DNA of 64,000 bases, from positions 310,001 to 374,000 of the forward strand of contig JASJFT010000012.1 of assembly GCA_030770425.1 (NCBI GenBank), read 5' to 3'. The notes beneath the pieces were generated by a model. That model was not told where the DNA came from, did no database searches, and saw nothing but the letters and a program-made list of their open reading frames with translations. Source of the DNA: Darksidea phi (taxonomy: Eukaryota; Ascomycota; Dothideomycetes; Pleosporales; Lentitheciaceae). Each line of letters starts with the position of its first letter. The stretch's first letter is position 1. Below, piece by piece: positions 1-10,887 of this stretch. The position numbers were made by a program, and so were the translations under genes.

Positions 1-70
1 GAGTGTTGAGTTGGCTGGGGGTGCTGTTGCGTTTTTGGCAGGGTTGGGGGCTATGCTTGTTGCTTTGTAG
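1..70 (+). CDS. C-terminal end of a gene entering from the left edge (hydrophobic tail)
   Basis: In frame 2 the first codons read as a short hydrophobic peptide rich in Ala, Gly, Leu and Val, ending at a TAG at 68-70. That composition suits the last membrane helix of an integral membrane protein. Only 22 codons are visible, so the family cannot be named and the strand is a guess from composition. The remaining bases up to the UCH gene look non-coding. Confidence 0.3.
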   Translation, partial: SVELAGGAVAFLAGLGAMLVAL

Positions 71-533
71 GGAGATAGAGGCGGACCACCGGGTTGGAAA
101 TCGGCTTGGGTGGTGTATGGTGAGAAGATGGAGAGTGGAAATAGATGGTTGGGGAGAGGGATGATGGGGGTGTCCGGCATGATGTACAGTGATCGAGTGG
201 AGACTTTTTCAGGGTATATCGTGTTGTGGGTGTCTGGCCTGATGTGTGTAACGTCTTTATGTGAGGGAGTGTATATACCGTTCTAGCAGTTCAGGATGCA
301 CATACGTCCTACATGAACACAATTTAAGCGTTACCACACAAAGGTTCCATCTTTGTCAAGGTATGAACAATATGCACTTGTGATGCAGGAAAGTTGAGGT
401 CCGGACTTGACCTATATAATACAGTTCCATGCCGAAGTGAATCTGTCCCAAATATACCACAGAGAAGCGGCTAGTACCACAATCGAAACCGCCCGCCAAC
501 CCCCAGCCCCTACTCGCCGCCAACCCCCAGCCC
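71..533. other. Intergenic region, no gene seen
   Basis: The left part is G/T-rich on the plus strand and the right part C-rich. It probably holds the 3' ends of the leftward partial gene and of the ubiquitin hydrolase, which would make them convergent. No ORF here resembles a known family. Confidence 0.4.
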
Positions 534-549
534 CTACTCGCCGCCAACC
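493..549. repeat. 24-bp tandem repeat, about 2.4 copies
   Basis: A GC-rich 24-bp unit starts at 493 and repeats exactly at 517, followed by nine bases of a third copy at 541. The repeat overlaps the last few codons and stop of the ubiquitin hydrolase on the minus strand, so its copy number could alter the extreme C-terminus or 3' UTR. Confidence 0.8.
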
Positions 550-1389
550 AACGCCATCAGCCCAAAATTCAAATTCTCCCCTTGACTCCTCGCAACCATA
601 CCCCTAACCACATCCAAGCACTTCGCACCCAGCACATCCTCCCCCTCTGCCATCTCTCCTAGATCAACCGGTCCCCCCTTCCGATCTCCATCCAGCAGAA
701 ACAAATGCCCACTCCGATGCGACTTGACGAAGCAGAAGTAGTGAAAGTCGACCTCGGCGTCAGCAGCGGGTGCCGCCGTATGGCCTTCACTAGCGACAGA
801 TGCATACGCTGCTTCGAGAGCGGCGCTGGATTCTAGCACGGTTGCGCGGGAGGAGGGCGGGAGAGGTGTGGTTTGGGCTAGGAGGTGGGATAGGATGGAT
901 TGGGGCTCTATACCGTAGTGCGTTAGCGTACATGTATGTATGTCTAGGTAAGGAATATTCGAACACTAGGGCGAAGCGAGAGAGCGCTAACGACGTACCA
1001 ATGTACTTCCTCGCCTCCCCATTACACACGGCATGCAAAATGGCATAAAGCCCACAGGCATTCCAGATCGTCTGTTCAAAATACATTATTCCATCTTCTT
1101 CTTTTTCTTCCTCTTCACACGCCTCGTAGCGCTGCGCTTCATGCTCGTCCTTTTCCTCTGCGTCCTTGCCGTACGCTTCGCTCGTCGGACAGACTAGGAT
1201 GAGGGCATGCGCGGGCCGCGGGATCAAGGCTAGGAGCGAGGCCGAGGAGAGCGAGTATATGTCTTGGAAGGTGAGGGTGGGTGAGACGCCCAGTTTGTGG
1301 ATTAGGGCTGTGAAGATGCTGGGGTCGGATTCGAGCGGGATGAAGTGTTTGCGGCATTGGGATGGGTGGGAGGTGTTGGGCGTGGACAT
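534..1389 (-). CDS. Ubiquitin carboxyl-terminal hydrolase, UCH (peptidase C12) family
   Basis: Cysteine protease that removes ubiquitin or small adducts from ubiquitin C-termini. Two exons, 999-1389 and 534-907, joined across a 91-bp intron (GTACGT donor, TATAG acceptor), give 254 residues, the size of UCH-L1/L3/Yuh1 enzymes. The splice restores the usual linker that follows the helix after the active site. Visible catalytic residues are the oxyanion Gln near 106 and nucleophile Cys near 112 (in QTIWNACGLYAILH), the His near 186 (in DFHYFCFV), and the Asp near 203 (in LFLLDGD). An acidic loop (residues about 75-100) is longer than in yeast Yuh1. The start is the first ATG of the frame. Family call is secure; the exact orthologue is not. 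Confidence 0.93.
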
Positions 1390-1749
1390 GGTGTGGTGAG
1401 TGGATTGGATATGGAGGGAAGGTGGGGCGGATCTTAGTTGGTGGTTGGTAGGCAGATGCCAAGCATGTTTAGGTTCAGCCTTAGAAGCCCGTCTTCCGCG
1501 CTAAATATTGCAGTGCTTCTTCCAGTTCACTGCAACAGTGCGACTGTACGGCGTGTGTGGCTGCCACTAATGTGTTTTGGTTTGACAGACTTAAGTTGGG
1601 TGCAGCTATCTTCGTGCTCTAGTAGAGAGCCGTTAAGGTTTGGTTTCGTTTGGTTCATTCTTACGCCATTTAGGTACCTTTTGGCCCGTAGGCTGCCAAA
1701 GCTACTTCTGTCCCTTCGAATCGGTGTAATTCTGTAAAGTCCTGGTTTC
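1390..1749. other. Intergenic, upstream of the ubiquitin hydrolase
   Basis: Presumed promoter side of the minus-strand hydrolase. No convincing ORF or repeat was seen. Confidence 0.4.
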
Positions 1750-2265
1750 ATGCATCATGGTACCTTAGTTGTCCCTTGCTCTTTATTCTCGTCCTCTTGG
1801 CCCCAGTCATCATTTGACTCGCTCGTTCTATGGGAGGACTTTCCAGCACAGCAGGCAGCGATCTGGGACGTGCGGATGGCGTCTGACTTTGTCTTGGAGC
1901 GACAATTCACATCGCTGCACACGTTGGAAGAATCTGGGCAAGCGATCCTGCGCAAGATGATGAGTTCCGAACTAGATCTCCATCTCCTTCAGCGCTCCAC
2001 CGTGGACGACCCTGTCACGTCCATTATCAAACGATTATACGATCAACGAACACTACGACCGACTTTTGGACTTAAAGGCTCAGTGCAGTTTGAGAACCAT
2101 GCCAACACCCTTAGCCCAGAAACAGAACTAGAGGAGGGTATCGGATCGATGACCGTCTCGGGGGCTCGGCGACGACGGTCCCCACGCCTACAGGCCCGGG
2201 CCCAAAACAACTCGCTAGACCGCCCAGAAGCAGTGGCCGCATCACGCGCGAGGACAGCCGGATAG
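1750..2265 (+). CDS. Hypothetical protein, 171 residues, possibly a gene remnant
   Basis: An ATG-started frame encoding a soluble protein with no signal peptide or membrane segment. Its middle (about residues 85-125) looks like ordered sequence; its end is basic and arginine-rich (RRRRSPRLQARA). I do not recognise the family. It sits directly beside a HET-domain fragment and degraded DNA, so it may be the stump of a larger accessory gene. It is open through all 171 codons, which argues against heavy mutation. No splice sites or neighbours clarify its role. Confidence 0.35.
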   Translation: MHHGTLVVPCSLFSSSWPQSSFDSLVLWEDFPAQQAAIWDVRMASDFVLERQFTSLHTLEESGQAILRKMMSSELDLHLLQRSTVDDPVTSIIKRLYDQRTLRPTFGLKGSVQFENHANTLSPETELEEGIGSMTVSGARRRRSPRLQARAQNNSLDRPEAVAASRARTAG

Positions 2266-2463
2266 TTCCTGAAAGGCCGCCAGAAGCATTGTATAGTTGT
2301 AGGCAGTCCAGCCGTTCTCTTTCGTCGCCCACGAAGAACAGTTCTCTGGACCCGGTACCCGCCTAGCGAGCGGTGCGAGCCCGTGACTCTTAATTATCAC
2401 AGCTACTGCTGTTATCTGCATGACCTGCCCTTTAGACAAGCTCTAGTCCGGTTTTATCCTCTC

Positions 2464-2730
2464 TTATACCTGTTTGCTGGTGAGGCTGAGCAGAGCGAAA
2501 ACTTTGTCGCGAGGGTCTGAACTCTTTCTAGTGCGGAAGCGGCGAAGCATTGAGAGCATTAGCAGCCGAATTCCCTTGCTCTTTGAGGTCCTGATAAATT
2601 CTAGATCTAAGTCTGCCTTGGCTAATATTAGAAGAGGGTTGCGGTTATGACCGACACTATTTAAATCTGTTGTTGCAATGCTGTACGTATGTAGCGGCCG
2701 CTTAAGCGAATATTGTTTAAGGGCGGACAT
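2464..2730 (-). pseudogene. HET-domain (heterokaryon incompatibility) protein fragment
   Basis: The C-terminal part of this 88-codon frame contains RKSSDPRDKVFALLSLT, which matches the conserved block of fungal HET domains (usually R-x-SDPRDKVYALLGL). HET proteins trigger cell death on contact with incompatible strains. The usual preceding TW-type and following helical blocks are missing and the frame ends within 20 codons, so this is a relic of about 270 bp at the edge of an AT-rich degraded region. The assignment rests on one motif, but that motif is characteristic. Confidence 0.7.
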
Positions 2731-4617
2731 GTGCCTAAGGTACCCCGTCGCGTTACAAGGCAGAACAGTCTCTTAAATAACCTACGTTCTTTGCCACTAG
2801 TTGAGTATGAGCTCTAGACGGCGATTAACAGTAGAGGTAGAAGTAAAAGAAAAGTAACGTACCCAAGACGCTTCTACAATAGCCTAGATATCCCTTTGCA
2901 CGTGCGACGACTAATTAATTTGTGCAGCACTAGTTATGCTTGCCTTATAGAAGCGGGTTTTCTTTACTGCAGTCCCTCTAGTGAGCCGCCTTAATACCGT
3001 AAACGCGCTAAATATGTTACTTAGCTAGAAGAGCGGCATCGCACGCTCTCTAGAGCGAGCGCAGTTATCTTTATATTTGTTGAAACCGTTAGCATACTAG
3101 CGCATTATAGCTTTGTCTTTGAAATCACTTTGGCGCTAGAGCCCTTCTTCTTCGTGGTTGTGTCGACGGGCGCGAGATAGCGTAGGAAACGATCTATGCT
3201 GAACTGTCCAGTCGTTAGTAAGAGAATAACGAGAGTACTGAACACTAAAAAGGGAATTAAATGCATTACAGTGGTTGTATAGTTTCGCCCCGTAGTTTCT
3301 AGACTACTATCTATGCGGATGAGAAGTTGTTTACAAAGAATGGAGGCAATGTCTGGGAACTTTTCGTGAGGTGGGGTCGATTTTGGCCACCCTTGCTTAG
3401 AGGATTCGCGATTGGGCAAGAACAGCCGGCTTAAGGGGTCAAAACAGCTCCCTGTCCACGCTAGACAGGGGGGCCTCATGCTGCGCAGCCTCCGCTCAGT
3501 CTGCTAAGCCATAACTCAGGGTTCGCTCACGCTCGAGTCAGATTAAAGCGGCGGCTGCTCAGGTTAGCGGCTGTAACTAGGACTAGTTGTGTAAGATAAG
3601 TTCAACTGTCTCTATAGGTTGTGAAACCAAGATCGTAACAGATAGACTCCTATAACACCACTCTAACGACACGTAGTCTTTAGCGTTTCTATTAATACTA
3701 CTTGTTTTTATAGGTTATCTAGGGTTAAGGTATTTAAGAAGGATACTTGGGTGTATCGTTTAATAGCTTTTTAGTATCCTTTTAGACTAGGCCTATTAGT
3801 ATTTAATTCATCTAAGGTTATTTCTCTAACACGCACTCCTATATGCCTCTATATAGAGTCGCACTAGTTCTGGACCTTTGAGTAACTAGCTCTAATACAC
3901 GTATAGTATCAAGAGTGTTTTAGATATGCATTAGCCTCTTCTAATCTAACTTAACTTAGAAGTACCCTAGTCCTTGTAACTCAACCCCAACCCTAGGTTA
4001 ATACGACCCTAACCCAACCCCAAGCCATTTCTTATGAATAGAAATCGGGTTAGGATTGGGTTGGATTAGGGTCTTATGTAAACCAACCCAACCCCAACCC
4101 ATTTACCACCCTAATTGGATGTACATAGATAACTGAATCTTTAAGGAACCTTAGGGACTTAATGATCCGGACTATATAAGAGGCCCGGCACGTGACCGTG
4201 TACGGGTCGACTATGGTCCGATGGGGTTCCGATAGGATGGGCGTGACAGCCACCTTCACTCTCAACCTTCGGTCTTCTTCGCATCGATAAATCGAGCGCC
4301 GCCGCCGCCTCCACGTTCCCGTCACACAGCTTCGAAGCCCCACGCATATACACTTGTCAGTCTTTGATAATAGAAGAAAAGATGCATATGGGCGACATTA
4401 GGCGAAGCAACAGGTCACGATGAAGATAAACGTAGAAAGCACCGACACCATGTATTGGAATCCGACGATATTAAATTTGAGAAGAAACCACCCCAGAACA
4501 CCGAAAGTAGAGACCTCATCCACTTCGAACCCTTTCATCCACGACATCTACTTAGCCCTGCCTCATCCCAGCCTCGATCTCCGCTGGTCCGCCGCCAGCA
4601 TAGTCACAATACTGTTG
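2731..4617. other. AT-rich degraded region without intact genes
   Basis: TpA-rich sequence with frequent stops in all frames, typical of RIP-mutated repeats. A 124-codon minus frame at 3105-3479 contains one hydrophobic stretch but resembles nothing I know and is probably chance or a relic. The stretch 3960-4110 holds telomere-like words (listed separately). From about 4120 the composition returns to normal; 4400-4617 is the 3' flank of the next gene. Confidence 0.5.
3983..4110. repeat. Degenerate telomere-like words in imperfect inverted arrangement
   Basis: Plus-strand runs of CCCTAACCC/AACCCC near 3984-4025 are followed at 4047-4075 by GGGTTAGG/GGGTTGG/TTAGGG words and again at 4082-4102 by AACCCC words. 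The fungal telomere repeat is TTAGGG. The arms 4006-4032 and 4043-4076 can pair imperfectly. This may be a mutated internal telomeric tract or a repeat that happens to use such words. Confidence 0.5.
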
Positions 4618-7600
4618 CTAGAGAAATTCAGAATCTATCTCTTCGACCGCCGCGTCTCTTTGCTCCTCCCTCTTTTCCACCGTCCGCTTATCTATCTCTT
4701 GCCCATTACCAATTTCGTCATCGGTGTCGATTATACCTGTACCACCAGGCGGTGGCATACCGTCAGTACCTCGTTCTTTTCCATTGCCCGTATGCATGTA
4801 TGCATCGAAAAACCAATCCCTTAGGTTATCCTGTGAGCCACGGTTCGAGTTTTCGCCAGGATCCAGCAAATCTTTGAGTAGATTGTCATCACGATCCACC
4901 AGTGCGTCGAGATTGTCGAGGAGGCGCTGTATATATCCGGGGTCTAGCATTGACAGCTCATTCCCGTTCGGCGTTTGTGTAGTTGGAGATCTGAAAGCCG
5001 ATAACGAGTGTTCAGACTTCAACAAATTGCGGATTACGAGGCCATAATTCCAGTCTGATCTTTCATGAAAATCATGGCAATGTCTCTTCCAGTCTTGTTT
5101 CGTCTTGAACACCTTTTCCTTGCCGGAATCGCCGCAGAAAGTGCAGAAAGAGGGTGACGAGCCAGGCTTCGAGGACGGCCCCGGTAGTCCGGTGCCTATA
5201 GACGCCACGTATTGTCTTGCCAGTTGAGTCTTCCCTCCGCGTGAGATTGCTGGGGTCCATGAGGGAGCTGCTGAAAGAGGAGACTCAATGCGCGCGTCTC
5301 GTACCCCGCCGTCGATGAACTCGAATGGTAGACTAGATTCAGGGCCCCTCGTGTCGAAGTAAAACGGCGCTGCTGATGTTGCTCGACCAATCTCCCATAT
5401 GCTGCTAGCCTTCCTAGTCGGAGTTTGATTTGCACTGTTGAGCCCCATGCAAGCTAACAATTCTTCGATGTCTTGGGTTTTTGACAATCTCTCGGTGTCT
5501 GGTATAGAAGCCACGGCAGCTTGCAGTTGCAAAGTATTCAACATGATCAGGTCTTGACGAGCCAGGTCGCTGAGGCGTAGTCGAATCTTCAATTCCTCTG
5601 GTTCCGTGAACTTCGAATTTCCTGACGCCCGCCAACGGATCAGCTTCTGGAGCTTCTCCAACAGATCTAGAATTTCCCCGTGTTTAGAATCTGAGGTTGA
5701 CGTTGTTTTGATGGTCCAGAAGCACTTTCGCAAATCTTCCAAGGCAGAGAGCAATGCCAAGTGGCTTTCCGTTCGGCTCTCAGAAATCCATGCTTTGTTG
5801 TTGTTCACGAGGTCGGAAAACGCCGTTATTACGGTCTGGGGTGCTTCGTAATTCATCTGACCCTTAGGTACGCTTGAAAGTGTTTGCAGCATATTCGTGA
5901 ACCGCAGCGACCGAGAATTAGTTGATGGTGGCGGGTCAAGGGATATGTTGCGGAGCGAAGAGTATGAAGGAGGCGAAGCTGATCGCAATTCTGACCCACT
6001 GGCAGCCGGTAATGATTTATTCAGACCCGCGGCGGATGAGACGGTACGGCGTTGACGCCCTCCCACACCCCATGACGCTAGCTCGTTCATGCGTTTGGTG
6101 GATAATGCCTGGCGGAATCGCTCAGCCATTTCCTGGCAGAGTCTGTCCTGATCCAGCGGCTCATGAATGCCGCCAGATTGAGTGCCAACACTCGATATTG
6201 AAGGTGGCGGCGTATTGCTCGAAAACCCAGACTTTACCGATGTATCGCTTACCGAATTGCGCAGAGGGCGTTGACGAGGGTGTGAAGTGAGTTGGAAAGG
6301 AGCAATTGGAGACGGATGAGGAGAAGCGAAGCAACGTTTGCATTGCGCACCTGGATCATGACCGTACCTTCGCATGCCACAGTTGTGACAAACTTCGTTA
6401 CGTCGCAAAAAGCTCGCATTTGAGCGAACGGGAGGATTGAATGGACCACTTGTGTGGCCAGTCTCGTCAGTCGAATCATAGTATGATGGCGGCCGGGTAC
6501 TGGACAAGGAGGTACGTTGATAGCGAGGCTCATCAGGCCGACGCCTCCGGTTGCCGATGTCGATGATAACCTCTGGTTTGACAACAACTGGTCTCGGACG
6601 CGACCTTGCGGCTCTTCGATAATTGATCCGCGAAGGAACCTTGTCTGATTTCGGTATCGGTGCCCAATCCAAAAGCTTGGGTAGTGTACCAGGTTCTGGA
6701 TAAGAAGTGACCAATGAAACTCCGGTGAACCTACAAATGATTAATTACAACCTAAGAATTCGCGAAAGAAATATCATTTACGTTGTTTCATAATCAACAT
6801 TAAGAACCAACCTCCTTTCGGAGCCAGGGGGCCTGTGCGAGTCTAACTCAAAACGACTGGAAGATTTCGGTCGCTCAGAGTCAAAACCTTTGCTAAGAAG
6901 TTCCCAGAACTCTTCATTGCTCGAAGCTCCAGGAAATCGGCCTGACATGCCCACAATGGCGATTTTGGGACGCTCTGAGCACTTGTCTTCGGACCTAGAT
7001 GATGGGCTAGACCCAGCCTCCACGCTGCTGCCGGGGTACTTCCGCTTCCAGTTCTCAGTCTCTGCGATGAGAAAGGCGTTCAATCCACTTAAATTAGGCG
7101 GATCGTAAGCTGGCTCCCGTTGCGCATTGAGCGGTTCGTGTTCAGTCCAGTCAGGCGAACGGTCCAGACGATTCTGTTGGCTTTCGTCATGTGTATCTAG
7201 GATCTTCGGGCGTCCGATATCCCGGTAGTACTGAGGTGGCACTAAAAGAGCATAATGCATACCGTCATTCTGATTCTGACTGTTTCGACAATCATCAGGG
7301 GGCCTCGAACTTTTGTCGAGCAGCTTGGTCTGGATGCCGGCTACACCTGCTTTTGCTAGACGTACAGCGTGTCTAGCGACGGTCTCCACGTCCACATCAT
7401 CGGCAAGGGAATCGAAAAAGGCAACGGTAGGAACATAAACGCTTGGTGTCGACGGTATGCGAGTTGTCTTGTGGCCTGACTGACCAGGGCCATCTTGAAC
7501 GGGATCGCTGGCTCTTGCCAGAGGTGCCGAGGAAGATAGGACGGAAATCCGTTCGCGGACCAGCTGTTCTTGCTGCCGAGCCAGTCTTTTCTCGACAGCG

Positions 7601-10600
7601 GCAGATTCCATCAACCTCTTCATGATCAGAAGCCATGAGTATCCTCGAATACCACCGCCATCAAGGCGTAGGATCCTCAAATCTTGCCGGCAGGCAGTCT
7701 GATCGCCAAAAATAAAAAGCTTAGGCGGAGTTATGGGGCCATTGCCAAAGTTCTTCCGTTTCCAGTTCTCGGTCTCTCGGAGCAAGAAAGCGTTGAGATT
7801 CCTGGACCGACTAGGGTTTGAACTGACTATAACCTCCATCTCGTTCGTGTGAGGTCTTTCTTGATCGGACCTGAAACCTTCATGAACCTCAAGAGAGGGG
7901 GTACCTCCGGCCAAGGTTGATTGCGTATCAGACATTACGGTATTGTTGTTGGAGTACGACGGGACGCTGCGGAGCTGCACGACGTACGGCCGGACTTGAA
8001 TGGTTGCTTTGCGATTTCGAGGTCCTTTATCAGTCTTGGTGTCGCGATTGTTGCGTCTCTTCTTCCACAGTAGCAGGACAATAACAGAAATCGTACTGGT
8101 CAGAATCAAGAGCCCACCAACAGTGACACCAACAATAATACCGATACTATGACGTCCAGCGATGTGCCAACCATGTGGCGGAGCATCGGAAGTGAATGAC
8201 GAGGCCGGGGCACGACTTGCTTCGAGCCCAAGCTTCGTAAATTGAACGGAAAGTAGTGCTCCAACCAAGATGCTGATAAGAAGTACCGTCATCTGACGGC
8301 GAGAGATGATGTGCAGCTTCTGGCGCCAGGCAAGGTACACCAGTGTACAGACCGTGTGAGGAAGAAACACGGGTGGAAAGGAGTAGCCTAGTACGAGCAA
8401 TCCAGCACCTATCAGAAACACAGTGGGACGCGTACAAACGGGGCTGCCCACCCGATTTTGAGGAGAGCACTGAAGCTTCGAGCAGGATTGAGGATTCCAT
8501 GAAGGTTCGGTTGAGGCGTATCGTGCGCCCGAGACACCCCAACAGGCGGCCAGTAAATGGATCGAGTACACAATAACCGTCCCTATGCCTACGATATCCA
8601 AGGATAGAGGTGTGCTCTTTTGATCGAGGGTTCCGAGGTCCGGGAACAATAGGGGCCTCGGCTTCGCCCAATTTCGTGCCTTAACGTATGACCGGGAATT
8701 GATCAGGCCTCCGACCGAGGCGATGGTGAATATTAGGCCCGATTTGAAGGCCGCCATGGATGCGTTCAGCCAGACTCCGGCCGAAATTGATAAGCAGAGT
8801 ACCCTCCCGGTGTTCAGAAGAACCAGCATTGGCCACCCATAGTCATCAAGTACGAGAATACGGGTACAAAGTCCTACAAAGAGCACGATGCTGCATATGT
8901 TAGAAGTCTTTGCGATATTTACCACTACAACTCCCGTGAGCCAGTGAGTTGTAATGACTGAAGCGACCAAGAATAATGGAGGCAAAATCGAAGGCGACAA
9001 GAATGGTTCCAGAGGCTGCTGAACATCATATCCAGGAGGTCTGGCCAGCGTCCAATGTAAGGCAATCTGGTTGGGATCTCCCAGCCAGCCAGTAAATGAC
9101 CATCGTCGATGATCCAAAATGGTAAGCGTTGCCAGAGACATCAACATGCTGGCCGGGGCATTCAGGACGACGTTTGTATCGAGCCAATGCAGTAGCCGTG
9201 AGGGCATGCGCAGCACGTAATGTGTTCGCCGAGTTATTTCCTCTGCAGGATGCACGGAAGCCTCTCCCAAAATAGCAAGGAAACCAACGACATCGAGCTG
9301 CAGCTCTCGAAGCAAATGGATCATGGAAAAATGGCATAAGATAAGAGACTGGACAACCTGGTAATAGATTGCAATCAGTGGTCCCATCAGGAGGTTCTGT
9401 GCGAGTCTTCCTGGTACTTTCGTTGGAGGGCCGCACGCAACAAGCGCATCGGCTAAGCAATGACTAGTAGGCGGCACGTTACTGAAAACATCCAACACCT
9501 GGTGTGCAGCCAGAATGTAAGCAGTGCCCGTCGACTTGCAACCAGCGACCAAATGGCCATACGTCTCGCCCGTCACGACGTCAATGACCGCGGAGCCACA
9601 GTCACCATTGGCAAGGGCACCGTTCAGTCGCACAACGTGCACCTTCTGGAAGGTCCTGCTGTTCGGTAGGCGTGTAGAGGTTGGTCGACTTGACAGAGTG
9701 CCGTAGAGCCTGCCTCCGGAGGCGGTATGGGCGTACACTTCGGCGTTTCCCGTGGACACCCGAGCGACGCGGTTGTATGCTGAAGCCTCTGAAGCTTCCA
9801 AAGCGGTCCGTAGACTCTCCTTGGCAATGGGATCCGTCACCTCGATCAGAGCTATGTCTTTCTCCTGAGACCAGTGCACCAATTTACCAAGCGGCGCAAG
9901 CGATTCCGGGTCTAGTGCAGTCATCTTCGTTGCAGGGTGCCTTCGGCGGGACCAGGCGAATGGTGATAACATTGTGGTAACATCATCTAATATGGCCTTG
10001 ACATCCGTCTGTCGCGGAATCTGGGCTCGGCTTTTAGGAGTGGAGCTGGCTGAGAAAATGGATGATCGTCGGGAGCTTCCACTGCTCGAAGATGCGCGAT
10101 CCGATACGCTGTCAGGTGTCGCACTCGCCTTGCTCATTATGGCAACCTCGGCATCGTCAGCTTCGTCGTCCGAGGTCGAATCGTCTTCAGAGTCATTCTT
10201 AGGTGCACTGGAAGACGCCGAATCGATTGAGTGAAGAAGGGGCCGTAGGAAGGCATGATAAACTGTCTGCAGGAAGATTTGATTACCGATTCGCACGACA
10301 TTTGCTGTCGCAGGTCGTAATGAGCTCGCATGCTTGATGTAGATCACCTGTCCCAATGCGCGTACAGATTTCGAAGCATCGTATAAGACTTGGATAGCTG
10401 GTCTATCGACCGTGGTTGCACCATCTGAAGCGAGTTCTTCGATCGAATCGCAGCACGGATCCCTTCGAAGGTACTCGGTCTGGAAAGCGGGAAACCGCGA
10501 AAGAACATTGCAGTCCTTCATGGCCTTCCGTGCTTCTTTTCTCGTCTTCTGGCTTTTTGCGATAAAGATAATAGTAGGCACTGCGGTTTCCTCCGACTGT

Positions 10601-10887
10601 CCTACCATATACAAGGAAAGCGTGACACGGTCGTTTCCTGGGACACTGCTGAAGTGCTTGTTGAGGTAATTCGTAATCTGCGTTTCTATGGTGCGCTCGT
10701 ACAGCTCTTTCGGTTCTCCTACCGCGTCAAAGCAGAGCTTCGAGCGACCGATCTGTCCAACAGGGTCGCCTAATGGTGATGACTTTTCCGGTGACTTCGC
10801 GGGCAACCTGGGTACCTTTTCCGGTGGTTTTGCGCCAAGACTCGTCAGTCTCAGAGAGAGGATCGCTGCAAGAAGTTGGGAGGTCAT
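4618..10887 (-). CDS. Giant chimeric membrane protein: trypsin-like domain, multi-pass membrane region, enzyme-fragment tail, zinc fingers
   Basis: Two exons (6782-10887 and 4618-6730, 51-bp intron with GTAAAT donor and TTTGTAG acceptor) encode 2072 residues. Residues 190-470 resemble the trypsin-like domain of fungal proteins with a GDCGS block; candidate triad His211, Asp344, Ser432. Residues about 500-885 hold several hydrophobic segments, and 913-941 is a strong final helix followed by KKRR. The tail carries two copies of a LNAFL-x2-ETENWKRK motif (1031, 1269) and short pieces resembling patatin (LDGGGIRGYS, 1075), DapA-type synthases (1151-1186, 1209-1224) and ketosynthase (IAIVGMSGRFPGASS, 1309), none complete. 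Exon 2 adds a CxxC-x12-CxxC ribbon (about 1483-1502) and a C2H2-like finger (about 1898-1924). The ATG at 10887 is the first in frame. Function is unknown; the exon 2 join is inferred from splice sites and frame. Confidence 0.75.

Noticed and set aside
4420..4877. Two overlapping plus-strand frames of 134 and 140 codons
   Set aside because: They overlap the 3' end and flank of the minus-strand chimeric gene in antisense and show no family resemblance.
6778..6969. Presence of a polyketide synthase gene
   Set aside because: Only about 40 residues of the ketosynthase N-terminus are present inside another protein; there is no active-site Cys region or any other PKS domain.
7603..7686. A functional patatin-like phospholipase
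   Set aside because: Only the glycine-rich oxyanion segment is present; the GxSxG nucleophile and the Asp-containing block are missing.
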